Assembly: GCA_024644045.1 (NCBI GenBank)
Contig: JAHELT010000033.1
Coordinates: forward strand, 1-36,989
DNA: 36,989 nt
Direction: 5' to 3'
Source: Chromatiales bacterium
Lineage (GTDB): Bacteria; Pseudomonadota; Gammaproteobacteria; JAHELT01
Part shown: positions 24,001 to 31,683 of the stretch, in pieces
Layout: every line of letters begins with the position of its first letter
How positions within the stretch are numbered: position 1 is the first letter of the stretch
Program-made: the position numbers and the translations under genes
The notes under the pieces: generated by a model
The model's input: only the letters and a program-made list of their open reading frames with translations
Databases searched by the model: none
Told to the model about the DNA's origin: nothing

Positions 24001-25586
24001 CCGAGTATCCCGATCACCGATTCCGCCGAACGCCAGGTGCAAAGTCCGACCAGGGTCCCGCGCGCCACGCCGGCATCCCGCAGAAACCCGGCAAGTCGAT
24101 CAGAGCGCGACTGCAGCTCGCGGTAGGTCAGCTGCCGTGCCCGGCAGCTGACCGCGACCGCATCGGGCGTCGTCTGTGCCTGGCGTGCGATCTGCTCCAG
24201 CACGTCAACGGGCTCGACGGATGACCGAGGACCGCGCGCGAACGTGAGCAAGCGTACGCTTTCCTCGCCGTCGCTCAGCGCGACGCCGCTGACCGCCTGA
24301 CCGCGGTCCGCCAGGAAGGCGTCGATCATACGCAGGAAATGCCGCCGTACCGGCGAGGTCTCGGCATCGGGGAACGCGCTGCGGTTGAGATCGAAATGCA
24401 GCACGAAAGCACCGCTGTCGCTGAAGTCGTGGACCTGCAACCGCAGGCTGTGATTCCTGTCGGCATAGCCGCTGTGCAGCCAGTCGACCGACACCGGTGC
24501 TCCGGCGAAGTCCGCAAAGCGGATGTTCACCAGATTGACGAACACGTCATAGGCTTTGTTGGAGCCGGTGCTGGTGACGCCCGGCTGCGCGTTGACCAGC
24601 ACAGTCTGGACCTCACGTGTCAGCTTGCCCAGCAGCGAGGTAAAGGTCTCCTGCGCCTCGAGCTCCAGTTCCAGCGAGTAGATCTCCATGAACAGTCCGA
24701 GCGTGTTCTTGAACGATGCGGTCGAGCGATTGTGAAACGGCACGCCGATGCGCAGGCGCGGTCCGTTGCCGATGCGCTGCAGGTATCCGAACAGCAACGC
24801 CGTGAACACGATCGACAGCGTGAGCTCGAGATTGAAGAAGAACACGCCTTTTTCCTGGCAGGCGGCTTTGATTGCCGCGCTGCGCTCGCGTCCGAGGGCC
24901 AGCGGCACGCGTACAGTGCGTGCATCGCCGCCCGATGGCGGGCCGTTGTAGAAGGCGGCGGGCGCGACACGCGTTTCGAGCTTTGTCTTCCAGTACTCGT
25001 GCGCTGCCTTGAACTGGCGCGATTCCCGGTTGCTGCGTTCGAACTCGGCGTAATGCGTGTACGAAGGCAACACCGGTGGCTCGCCGTCCTCGCCCAGCGC
25101 GAGCCGTTCGTAGGAGTCGCTCAGGTTCTGATAGATCACCGCCTTCGACCAGCCGTCAGTGATCAGGTGGTGCTGGTTGAGGTACCAGACGAAGCGCCGC
25201 TCGCCGAGCTTCAGCAGAGCGGTGTCGAACAGACACTGCGTGAGGTCAAAAATCCGCGTGCAGCGCGCACGCACCCATTCATCGGCAGCGCCTGCCGGAT
25301 CCGGCTCAGCGCTTAAATCCACGAACACCAGCGGCGACTCGAAGGGTTCGCGTACACGGCGGTGGGGCACGCCGCCGCTTGCTTCGAACACGCTGCGCAG
25401 CGTATCGCTCGCATCCAGCAACCGCTGGAAAGCCTGGCTGAACCGGGCCGGAGCTATCGCGCCGTCGAACGTGAACGTCAGCACCATATTGTAGAGCGGC
25501 AGGTCCGGATCGAGCTGCTGGCCGGCCCAGATCGACCACTGACTGCGCGTCAGGCTGGAACAGTCCGCTGTGGGGTCGTTGCGCAT
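21003..25586 (-). CDS. NRPS, C-A-T-E module predicted for D-asparagine
   Basis: A 1527-residue nonribosomal peptide synthetase. Residues 1-440 are a condensation domain with HHLITDG at 139-145. An adenylation domain spans about 470-970 with FTSGSTGQPKG near 612 and NEYGPTE. A carrier domain has GGDSI with Ser 1014. The last domain is an epimerase-type one, with HHLVVDG at 1198, DLEGHGRES, RTVGWFTSIYP, VGYGLLRYL and LFNYLGRLD. Pocket residues by hand alignment to GrsA read D-L-T-K-I-G-E-V-G-K, close to published asparagine codes. Predicted role: join an acyl or aminoacyl starter to Asn and epimerise it to D-Asn. There is no thioesterase, so the chain must pass on. The start at 25586 follows the carrier gene by 19 bases. 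Confidence 0.93.
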   Translation of the reverse strand: MRNDPTADCSSLTRSQWSIWAGQQLDPDLPLYNMVLTFTFDGAIAPARFSQAFQRLLDASDTLRSVFEASGGVPHRRVREPFESPLVFVDLSAEPDPAGAADEWVRARCTRIFDLTQCLFDTALLKLGERRFVWYLNQHHLITDGWSKAVIYQNLSDSYERLALGEDGEPPVLPSYTHYAEFERSNRESRQFKAAHEYWKTKLETRVAPAAFYNGPPSGGDARTVRVPLALGRERSAAIKAACQEKGVFFFNLELTLSIVFTALLFGYLQRIGNGPRLRIGVPFHNRSTASFKNTLGLFMEIYSLELELEAQETFTSLLGKLTREVQTVLVNAQPGVTSTGSNKAYDVFVNLVNIRFADFAGAPVSVDWLHSGYADRNHSLRLQVHDFSDSGAFVLHFDLNRSAFPDAETSPVRRHFLRMIDAFLADRGQAVSGVALSDGEESVRLLTFARGPRSSVEPVDVLEQIARQAQTTPDAVAVSCRARQLTYRELQSRSDRLAGFLRDAGVARGTLVGLCTWRSAESVIGILGILKAGGAYVPLDPNYPARRLQHMLEAMQRAAAAPVLLTQESLAGRFSQQAATVVCLDRDWDRIAASADAAQPADAGADDLAYVIFTSGSTGQPKGVMVRRAGLAHYVSWANRTYVCGETRSFPLYSSLSFDLTVTSLFVPLVSGGRIVVYPEDPASDALAVLEVIDDNQVEIVKLTPSHLALLGTRALRDSRVKTLIVGGEDFKTAQANAALALFGEGVEIYNEYGPTEAVVGCMIHRFDAAADSSGSVPIGRPIDDTGIYVLDSSGQPAPCGIPGELHIASPALARGYLGQLQLTAERFIANPFDGHGLMYATGDLARWRGDGVLEYLGRTDEQIKLRGARIELGDVESALLDFDGIREAVAALQHGPAGAAGAEPERGAGLAAYYVADTAVPDSELRAFLGDRLPEYMQPTWFARLPEIPLTPNGKADRQALPPPTAGDAAVEDDYRAPRTPAETALAEIWASLLGMPRVGVNANFFALGGDSIINIQICSRARRSGLHIEPGQIFRHPTVESLARVAQVEEAVSTEQAAVTGPVPLTPIQRRFFEQMHPAPEHWNQAMLLKVPADLPVDCLDQALQHLRVHHDALRSRYTQERGAWLQVIDAPACADSLLQVVELGALDVRAEELQIAEVEAAQQRSLDLERGDLVRCVLFRRAAGQPALLLLIIHHLVVDGVSWYILLQDLERLCDQLRKGHEPGLPAKTTSFKTWAERIADYATSAAAQRQARWWCDLPPGPSEPVREDCGIQQTERIVRVSLPAERTRALLKEVPAAYNTRTDEVLLTALLAVLAGCSGSLRVDLEGHGRESVVEGSDLSRTVGWFTSIYPVCLEPAGARTPAAALIAVKEQLRAVPDNGVGYGLLRYLGGDSELTRTLGSQPRARVLFNYLGRLDGLLDEGSQFRLARELVLSQDPGCRRPYEIIIDAFVIHGRLQVNWRYGETHYSEQALTELTGAFLTALDELIDHCLSADAGALTPADFPDTGLTPESLGALLEEFGE

Positions 25587-25605
25587 CGGCGGGCGCGCCG
25601 CGCTG

Positions 25606-25851
25606 TCAACCGGCGTGGCTGGACACGTAGTCCGAGATACTGGCGATGGTGCCGAAGTTCTCCAGCGTGACGTCCTCGGGCGGAACACTGATGCCGAACT
25701 GCTCTTCGAGAAAAGCGACCAGGCGCATGGCGGCAATCGAGCTCACCAGTCCGTCCATCAGCAGCGGCGTGTCAGCACCCAGCTCCAGCCCCTGCGGACT
25801 GTTCAACAGATCCTCGTAGATAAAGTTCCATACACGTTCTGTCGTACTCAC
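25606..25851 (-). CDS. Free-standing acyl/peptidyl carrier protein
   Basis: An 81-residue carrier protein (FIYEDLLNSPQGLELGADTP, LVAFLEEQFGISVPPEDVTL, ENFGTIASISDYV). The phosphopantetheine site reads GLVSSIAAM, with Ser 38 the likely attachment residue; the usual Asp before it is Ser 37. The shape and the LENFGTI ending match PltL-type carriers that hold proline during its oxidation to a pyrrole. It is first in the leftward operon ahead of the C-A-T-E synthetase, placing its cargo next to that protein's condensation domain. The start is GTG at 25851, with AGAAGGAT about 10 bases upstream. Confidence 0.88.
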   Translation of the reverse strand: MSTTERVWNFIYEDLLNSPQGLELGADTPLLMDGLVSSIAAMRLVAFLEEQFGISVPPEDVTLENFGTIASISDYVSSHAG

Positions 25852-26134
25852 GCAAAAGCCATCCTTCTAATCGAGCGGCAAGCATCGCACGTGGCAGGTA
25901 ATCGAGGCTCAAGTATACCCGCCACATTCGAGTCCGCGTAAACTCAACAACTGGCTGGTTGTCGTGTGTCGTTCACGAGCGAACGGGTCGTCGATTTTTT
26001 TTACGAACAGCGACGATTCAGCACAACAACCACAATGCACTAACGAGTATGAAAGAACTGTGCCACACCGGAGCGGGCACAATCGTTGCGTCTGTCCTGC
26101 TCGATCACCGGAGCCACCACGGACAACCTGACCT
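25852..26134. promoter_or_regulatory. Divergent promoter region of the NRPS cluster
   Basis: These 283 bases separate the leftward carrier-NRPS operon from the rightward flavoprotein-adenylation operon and must hold both promoters. Two 16-bp imperfect palindromes with 5-bp arms stand eight bases apart: ACAAC-TGGCTG-GTTGT (25947-25962) and CGTTC-ACGAGC-GAACG (25970-25985). An 8-T run follows at about 25996. They may bind a regulator controlling both arms. No confident -35/-10 pair was found. Confidence 0.5.
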
Positions 26135-27280
26135 ATGGATTTCTCCTGGAACGAACAGCAGCGGGCGATAAAGCAGCAGGCCCTGGCGTTCGCGCGGCAA
26201 CATCTCAACGAGGGCGCCCGGGACCGCGATGCAAGCGGAACGTTCTCACACGAGCTGTGGCAGCGTTGCGCGGACTTCGGGATCCAGGGATATGCGCTGG
26301 CGCCACGTTACGGCGGCGGCGGTCACGACATCATGGACACGGTGCTGATGATGGAAGGACTGGGTGCCGGGTGCCGTGACAACGGACTCATCATGGCGCT
26401 GAACACCCAGATGTGGACGGTTCAGTCGAGTGTCGAGCAGTTCGGCAGCGACGCGCAGAAGCAGCAGTTCCTGCCCGCGCTCGCCGGGGGTGACATCATC
26501 GGCGCGCAGGCGATCTCCGAGCCGGACGCCGGGTCGGATGCGTTCAGCCTCGCCACCACGGCGCGCAGAATCGACGGCGGCTACGTACTCAACGGCGTCA
26601 AGAACTGGATTACGCTGGCACCGATTGCCGACCTGTTCGTGCTCTATGCGACGGTCGATCCCGCGCTCAACAAGTGGGGGGTGACCGCGTTTCTCGTCGA
26701 GAGCACCACACCGGGCATAGCGCGCGGGCCGGCCGAGGAGAAGATGGGATTGCGCGGCGTGCCGTACGGTGACCTGACGCTGCACGACTGTGAGGTCCCC
26801 GAGACGAACCGGCTGGGCCCGGAAGGCGCCGGCGCGAGCCTGTTCAACGCCTCGCTCGAGTGGGAGCGCAGCTGCATGCTCGCGAGCAACATCGGCGTGA
26901 TGGAGAACCAGCTGCAGCAGTGTATCGCCCATGCGCGCAAGCGCCGCCAGTTCGGCCAGCCCATCGCCAAGTTTCAATCGGTCTCCAATCGTATCGTGGA
27001 GATGAAAGTGCGCCTGGAGACGGCGCGCCTGCTGCTCTACCAGGTGGCGTGGCTGAAGAGCCAGGGCAAACAAGCGGTGATGGAAGCGGCCATGGCCAAG
27101 CTCTACCTGACCGAGTGCCTGGTGGCGTCGAGCCTCGATGCCGTCGCCGTGCACGGCGCCAGGGGTTATGCCAGCGGGTTCGGCGTAGAGCATGACCTGC
27201 GCGACGCGGTCGGCGGCACCATCTGGGGCGGCACACCGGATCTGCAGCGCCAGGTGATCGCCGAGTTTCTGGGCCTGTGA
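26135..27280 (+). CDS. Acyl-CoA dehydrogenase-like flavoprotein (prolyl-carrier oxidase type)
   Basis: A 381-residue FAD enzyme of the acyl-CoA dehydrogenase fold: SWNEQQRAIKQQALAFARQH, GAQAISEPDAGSDA, NGVKNWIT, EEKMGLRGVPYGDLTLHDCE, RKRRQFGQPIAKFQSVSNRI, and C-terminal GYASGFGVEHDLRDAVGG. The catalytic Glu site used by medium-chain enzymes (IYEGT) reads IWGGT, so it lacks that base. A Glu at residue 244 (SLEWERSCML) sits where isovaleryl-CoA dehydrogenase has its base. In PltE, CloN3, RedW and AnaB, relatives oxidise prolyl-S-carrier to a pyrroline or pyrrole. With an adenylation gene one base downstream and a carrier divergently upstream, that role is the best guess. The ribosome-binding site is weak. 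Confidence 0.87.
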   Translation: MDFSWNEQQRAIKQQALAFARQHLNEGARDRDASGTFSHELWQRCADFGIQGYALAPRYGGGGHDIMDTVLMMEGLGAGCRDNGLIMALNTQMWTVQSSVEQFGSDAQKQQFLPALAGGDIIGAQAISEPDAGSDAFSLATTARRIDGGYVLNGVKNWITLAPIADLFVLYATVDPALNKWGVTAFLVESTTPGIARGPAEEKMGLRGVPYGDLTLHDCEVPETNRLGPEGAGASLFNASLEWERSCMLASNIGVMENQLQQCIAHARKRRQFGQPIAKFQSVSNRIVEMKVRLETARLLLYQVAWLKSQGKQAVMEAAMAKLYLTECLVASSLDAVAVHGARGYASGFGVEHDLRDAVGGTIWGGTPDLQRQVIAEFLGL

Positions 27281-27281
27281 C

Positions 27282-28859
27282 GTGCCCTCGCTGATCCACC
27301 ACTACCTCGACGCCAACGCCGAGCGCGCCCCCGCCGCGGCAGCGGTACGCTTCACCGGTGAGCAGCTCGACTATGCGCAGCTCGCCGAGCGCGCCAACCG
27401 TCTGGCCCATACGCTGCTCGCGCACGGCGTCGCGCGCGGCGACCGCGTCGGCATCTACCGCGGCCGGGGTGTGGAGCTGGCAGTCGCGGTGCACGGCATC
27501 ATGAAAGCCGGCGCGGCGTACGTGCCGCTCGACCCCGCCGCACCGGTCGCCCGCACCGCGACCGTGCTACGCCAGGCCGGTATCCGGCACCTCGTGAGTG
27601 AGCCGGGCAAACGCGAGGCGCTGGCCGAGCTCGCCGCGCTGGTTCCAGCGCTCGAGTGCGCTGTCGGTCTGGACGGCAATGGTCAGGTCGGGCCGCGCTG
27701 CGTGCCCTGGTCGGACGTCGCGACAGCCCCCGCCGCACCGCCGGCAGTGCCTTCGCAGAGCGCCTCCGATCTCGCGTACGTGATCTTCACCTCGGGCTCG
27801 ACGGGCGAACCCAAAGGCATCATGCACACGCACGACAGCAGTCTGGCTTTCACGCGCTGGGCGGCGCACGCTTACGCGCTGGTTCCGGAAGATCGCATCG
27901 CGAACCAGGCGGCGCTGCATTTCGACATCTCGATTTTCGATTTCTTCGCCGGACTGCTGGCCGGCGCCACCACCGTGATAGTGCCCGAGGGCGTCATGCG
28001 TCTGCCCGCCAGTTATGCCGGGTTTCTCGCCGATGAACGCATCACGGTGTGGTTCACGGTGCCCTTCTCGCTCAGCCAGCTGCAGCAGCGCGGGGCTGTC
28101 GAGCGCCACGACTTCAGCCGGTTGCGCTGGGTGCTGTTCGGCGGCGATGTCCATTCGCCGGTGCACATTCGCGCGCTGATGACGCAATTCGGCAACGCGC
28201 GTTTCTCCAATGTTTACGGGCCGGCGGAAACCAACGGCTGCACCTACTGGCACCTCGACACGCTGCCCGACGACCCCAACGAGCCCTTCCCCATCGGCAA
28301 AGCCTGCGAAGGCATGCAGCTCGCCGTCATCGACGAGCGCCTGAGGCCGGTCGAGTCCGGCGCGGGCGAGCTGGCCGTGTGCGGCCCCTCGACCATGCCA
28401 GGCTACTGGCAACGGCCGGATCTCAACGAGCGGGCGTTTGCGGAGTTATCGCACGGCAACGGCACGACGCGCGCTTACTACCGGACCGGCGACCGCGTCG
28501 AGTGGCTGGCCGACGGAAACCTGCGATTCGTGGGGCGCGTCGACCGACAGGTGAAGACGCGCGGATACCGTGTCGAGCTCGAGGAGATAGAGACGGCCAT
28601 GGTGTCGCACCCGCACGTGCAGGAAGCGGCCGCGTTCGCCGTCCACCAGGGCGGCGACGGCAGCCGCATTCTCGCGGCGATCAAACCCGGCCCCGGGGAA
28701 ACCGTCGAGCTGCGCGAGATACAGGCGTACCTGAAAAAATGCCTGCCGTTCTATGCCGTGCCGGACGAGATAAGCGTGGTCGAGGATTTTCCACGAACGC
28801 CCACCGGAAAGATCGACCGGCGGCAACTAAGGACACAGCATGAGGAGCCCGGCGGCTAA
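27282..28859 (+). CDS. Free-standing adenylation enzyme (PltF/proline-type)
   Basis: A 525-residue stand-alone adenylation domain that should activate an amino acid with ATP and load the free carrier. It shows AYVIFTSGSTGEPKGIMHTH (P-loop-like A3), HFDISIFDFFAGLLAGA (A4), NVYGPAETNGCTYW (A5), YYRTGDRVEWLADGNL (A7), GRVDRQVKTRGYRVELEEIE (A8) and RTPTGKIDRRQL (A10, catalytic Lys). The ETNxCTY phrase is typical of proline-activating enzymes of pyrrole pathways. By hand alignment the pocket reads D-I-F-F-L-G-V-G-C-K, which I cannot match to a published proline code, so substrate is inferred from context. It starts at GTG 27282, one base after the flavoprotein stop. Confidence 0.9.
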   Translation: MPSLIHHYLDANAERAPAAAAVRFTGEQLDYAQLAERANRLAHTLLAHGVARGDRVGIYRGRGVELAVAVHGIMKAGAAYVPLDPAAPVARTATVLRQAGIRHLVSEPGKREALAELAALVPALECAVGLDGNGQVGPRCVPWSDVATAPAAPPAVPSQSASDLAYVIFTSGSTGEPKGIMHTHDSSLAFTRWAAHAYALVPEDRIANQAALHFDISIFDFFAGLLAGATTVIVPEGVMRLPASYAGFLADERITVWFTVPFSLSQLQQRGAVERHDFSRLRWVLFGGDVHSPVHIRALMTQFGNARFSNVYGPAETNGCTYWHLDTLPDDPNEPFPIGKACEGMQLAVIDERLRPVESGAGELAVCGPSTMPGYWQRPDLNERAFAELSHGNGTTRAYYRTGDRVEWLADGNLRFVGRVDRQVKTRGYRVELEEIETAMVSHPHVQEAAAFAVHQGGDGSRILAAIKPGPGETVELREIQAYLKKCLPFYAVPDEISVVEDFPRTPTGKIDRRQLRTQHEEPGG

Positions 28860-29604
28860 CGCAGTTCAAGTCTGGCTGGTGCAGCTGGACGACTTCCTGC
28901 CGCTGCGCGACGGCCTCGCCGCGCTGCTCGCCCCCGAAGAAAGCGCGCGGGCGCAGCGCTTTCATTTCCCGGTGCACGCCGATCACTTCACCCTCTGCCG
29001 CGGACTGCTGCGCACGCTGCTGGCGGACTACCTTGGCGCGGCACCGACGGCGCTCGAGTTCCACTACGGGCACGCCGGCAAGCCGGTGCTCGCCGAGGCG
29101 CAGAACCCCCAGCGCCTGACGTTCAACCTGTCGCACTCCGGCGGCGTCGCGGTGATTGCAGTTACCCGCGGCGCGGCGGTGGGCGTAGACGTGGAGCAGG
29201 TCGACAAGGCGCTCGAGGTCGATCAGCTGGCCCGGCGCGTTTTGAGTGGAGCAGAGCGCGAATGGCTATATTCCGTGGCGGACGGCAAGCGGCGACGCGC
29301 TTTCCTGCGTTTCTGGACGCACAAGGAGGCGTACGTCAAAGCGCGCGGCGAAGGGCTTGGCGCGCCGCTCGCAGAGATCGAGGTGCAGCTGCCAACGGAC
29401 GGACTCAGGGCACGACTCACCGATCGGCGCCACGCCGGTGACACCTGGGCGTTGCATGAGCTGAGTCTGGAGCGGGAGTACGTCGGTGCGCTGGCCGTGG
29501 CCTGCCGGGATCCGGCAATCGAGCAAACGCGGTTGACGCCGCCGCAGGTGCTCGCCTCGGTCCCGTTCAGGGCGTCTCGTCGTGGTCCGCGAAGCGGTCG
29601 CTGA
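28840..29604 (+). CDS. 4'-Phosphopantetheinyl transferase (Sfp type)
   Basis: A 254-residue Sfp-type transferase, which moves phosphopantetheine from CoA onto carrier-protein serines. The motifs are visible: GHAGKPVL, FNLSHSGGVAVIAVT, AVGVDVEQVD (Mg-binding acids) and FWTHKEAYVKARGEGL. It overlaps the adenylation gene by 20 bases and so is probably translated with it. It should activate the free carrier and the carrier domains of this cluster. Its 3' end overlaps the convergent DCC gene by 38 bases. Confidence 0.95.
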   Translation: MRSPAANAVQVWLVQLDDFLPLRDGLAALLAPEESARAQRFHFPVHADHFTLCRGLLRTLLADYLGAAPTALEFHYGHAGKPVLAEAQNPQRLTFNLSHSGGVAVIAVTRGAAVGVDVEQVDKALEVDQLARRVLSGAEREWLYSVADGKRRRAFLRFWTHKEAYVKARGEGLGAPLAEIEVQLPTDGLRARLTDRRHAGDTWALHELSLEREYVGALAVACRDPAIEQTRLTPPQVLASVPFRASRRGPRSGR

Positions 29605-29986
29605 TGTCCTGATCGGGAATCCAGCAGCTGTCCTGCCGGCCGAACCAGCGGTAGCGCCGCTGGCCGATGAAATCGTATACCCAGTCGCGCAGCGGCACCG
29701 GCAGGGCGATGAACGCATAGCTCAACGGCCACGGGGCCCGCAGTTTGCGCAGTATACGCAGCGCCGCGGTCGATTTACGGTAGGCCCTGCCGCCGGTCAC
29801 GAGGACCATGGATTCGAGTCCCTGCAGGCGGTGCTCGCGGCTGAGGTGCTGGCCCAGCGGCGACTGCAGCGATGCGAACCGGAAACGCCGCGCAGGATCG
29901 CGCTCGATGACGAAACGGACGAAGCCGCTGCAGAGGTTGCAGACACCGTCGAACAGGACCAGCTGATCGGGCGCGGTGTGCATCAA
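29567..29986 (-). CDS. DCC (DUF393) thiol-disulfide oxidoreductase-like protein
   Basis: A 139-residue protein of the DCC family, beginning QLVLFDGVCNLCSGFVRFVI. The DxxCxxC stretch gives the family its name and could act as a redox pair or metal site. It continues FASLQSPLGQHL and ALRILRKLRAPWPLSYAFIA to a YDFIGQRRYRWFGR ending, as usual. No membrane anchor is strong. It is last in the leftward operon, and its ATG overlaps the HTTM stop by four bases (29983-29986), so the two are translationally coupled and may act together. Confidence 0.9.
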   Translation of the reverse strand: MMHTAPDQLVLFDGVCNLCSGFVRFVIERDPARRFRFASLQSPLGQHLSREHRLQGLESMVLVTGGRAYRKSTAALRILRKLRAPWPLSYAFIALPVPLRDWVYDFIGQRRYRWFGRQDSCWIPDQDISDRFADHDETP

Positions 29987-31626
29987 CCGCCCTCCCCCGA
30001 TGCTGCACGTGCAGCGTCGCCATCGATGCGGACGCTGCGCGCTGCCCGCCTGTCGATTTCCAGATAACGTTCGCCATCGAACATGCTCATGATCTGGTAG
30101 ACATCGACCCGCACGATGGGCTCGCTGTCGTCGTAGGCGTCCTCGCGGGCGAACGTCCAGATCTGGCGCGGCGCATGCAGCGGACTCAACCAGACCTGTT
30201 TCGAGCGCCGGCGGTTGAACGTCGTGATGTAGCGCTGCATGAACTCGTCGAACACCTCGCTGCGCTGCTCGTCATACATTACCTCTCCCCAGGTCTGCTC
30301 CAGCCGGCGCACCGCCGCCGGGGTGCGCGCTTCGAGCAGCCGGTCAGCTAGCGCGCGGTCGCTGCTCGCGCCCCAGGTGATGTTCAGGCGCGGCTCCCGG
30401 CTGAGGTACTTGAACCAGCCCAGCGTGAACTGAAAGTCGTAGGGCTCGAAGAACTTCGGCGGCAGCGAGTAGACGCGGCCGCTCTCCCCGGTCGCCTCGA
30501 AACGGAAGGTGTAGCTGGCACGCATGTCGTACCAGGCGAGCCCGACAGCCGGCAGCCACAGCTTGGACGCACCGATCAACAGCACCGAAACCAGCAGGTG
30601 TGGGATGCTGATGAACGGGATCGGGTCTCGTGCCCACAGCCGGCGAAGCAGCATCAGCAGCCCCGCCTCGACGACGATCCACTGCCAGAAGAAGATCCCG
30701 GCAAGACCCAGGATACCGAGGTGAAACACCGCCCACGCTGCCAGCAGGCCGAGCAGCGTGAAGCGATGCACGAGCAGCAGCACCGAACCGATCTGCAGCA
30801 CCAGGGTGGCGATCACGATGGGCCAGTCGAGCAGCGCCACGAAACGTGCGGTGCGCGACACCTCCTCGGCGTTCATGAAGCCCAGCCAGCCGTTGGCGTA
30901 GGTGGACAGCATGAAGTGATGGACGTGGCCGTAGGTGGGCCAGGCGAGGCCCAGCTTGTTGAGCCCGGGCACCCAGTAATGCGCCGCGACGATGCAGCAG
31001 CCGACGAACAACCAGTCGATGGTGCGCTGCACGCCGGTCACCGCCGCCAGAAAATGCGCGCAGACGAACAGCATCAGCAGGCGCAGCGGCATCGACGTCT
31101 GGGCCCAAGAGTTGGGCAGGATCGGCTCATGAAACTGCCAGCCCGTGACCGTCAGCACGAGCACGAACGGGAGCACGAACAGCGGCCGCCAGTAGACCAG
31201 GAACACCAGCGCGAGCAGCGTGAAGCGATCGTAGTAGTGCGCCCGATCGAAGTAGAGATTGTAGTCGTAGGTGGCGTGATTCCAGGCCAGCACCGCGGCC
31301 AGCACGGTGACGTACAGCCGGATATCGACACCGTGCTCGACGCGCGACCAGGGCGCCGCCACAAACCGCCAGCGGAGCAGCAGCACACCGATCACGCACA
31401 CGGTGACCAGCGCGTGCTTGAGCGTGCCGAACAGCTGCCGGGCGATACCGGTAAACATCACCGGCTCGAAGTAGTCCGCCACCGGCAGGTGCGTCACGGC
31501 CATCACCCAGCCGTTGAGGACCACGAACATCATCACCAGCAAACCGGCGCGCATGGCCGTCACCAGCAGCTCGTGCACCTGAAGCGCCGGTAGCTTCAGC
31601 GTCAGCATGCCGAGGTTCACGTTCAT
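29983..31626 (-). CDS. HTTM / vitamin-K gamma-carboxylase-like membrane protein
   Basis: A 547-residue integral membrane protein with about ten hydrophobic segments over residues 15-370, then a soluble C-terminal part of some 170 residues. The phrase HYWVPGLNKLGLAW, with Lys 224, resembles the HTTM signature (YxxxGxxKL) that includes the base-forming Lys of vitamin K-dependent gamma-glutamyl carboxylase. NHATYDYNLYFDRAHYYD is another conserved-looking loop. Eukaryotic relatives carboxylate Glu using vitamin K hydroquinone; bacterial relatives often have unknown roles. Weak ribosome-binding site; 57 bases downstream of HupE. Confidence 0.75.
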   Translation of the reverse strand: MNVNLGMLTLKLPALQVHELLVTAMRAGLLVMMFVVLNGWVMAVTHLPVADYFEPVMFTGIARQLFGTLKHALVTVCVIGVLLLRWRFVAAPWSRVEHGVDIRLYVTVLAAVLAWNHATYDYNLYFDRAHYYDRFTLLALVFLVYWRPLFVLPFVLVLTVTGWQFHEPILPNSWAQTSMPLRLLMLFVCAHFLAAVTGVQRTIDWLFVGCCIVAAHYWVPGLNKLGLAWPTYGHVHHFMLSTYANGWLGFMNAEEVSRTARFVALLDWPIVIATLVLQIGSVLLLVHRFTLLGLLAAWAVFHLGILGLAGIFFWQWIVVEAGLLMLLRRLWARDPIPFISIPHLLVSVLLIGASKLWLPAVGLAWYDMRASYTFRFEATGESGRVYSLPPKFFEPYDFQFTLGWFKYLSREPRLNITWGASSDRALADRLLEARTPAAVRRLEQTWGEVMYDEQRSEVFDEFMQRYITTFNRRRSKQVWLSPLHAPRQIWTFAREDAYDDSEPIVRVDVYQIMSMFDGERYLEIDRRAARSVRIDGDAARAASGEGG

Positions 31627-31683
31627 CGCCGAGTGCTAGGGAGTCAACGCGATGATGGGGTTTTCAAACACACGCAGGGTGGG

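Noticed and set aside
30598-31593. Long plus-strand frame opposite the HTTM gene
   Set aside because: The composition is His/Gln/Arg-rich shadow sequence with no motif, and the opposite strand codes a convincing membrane protein.
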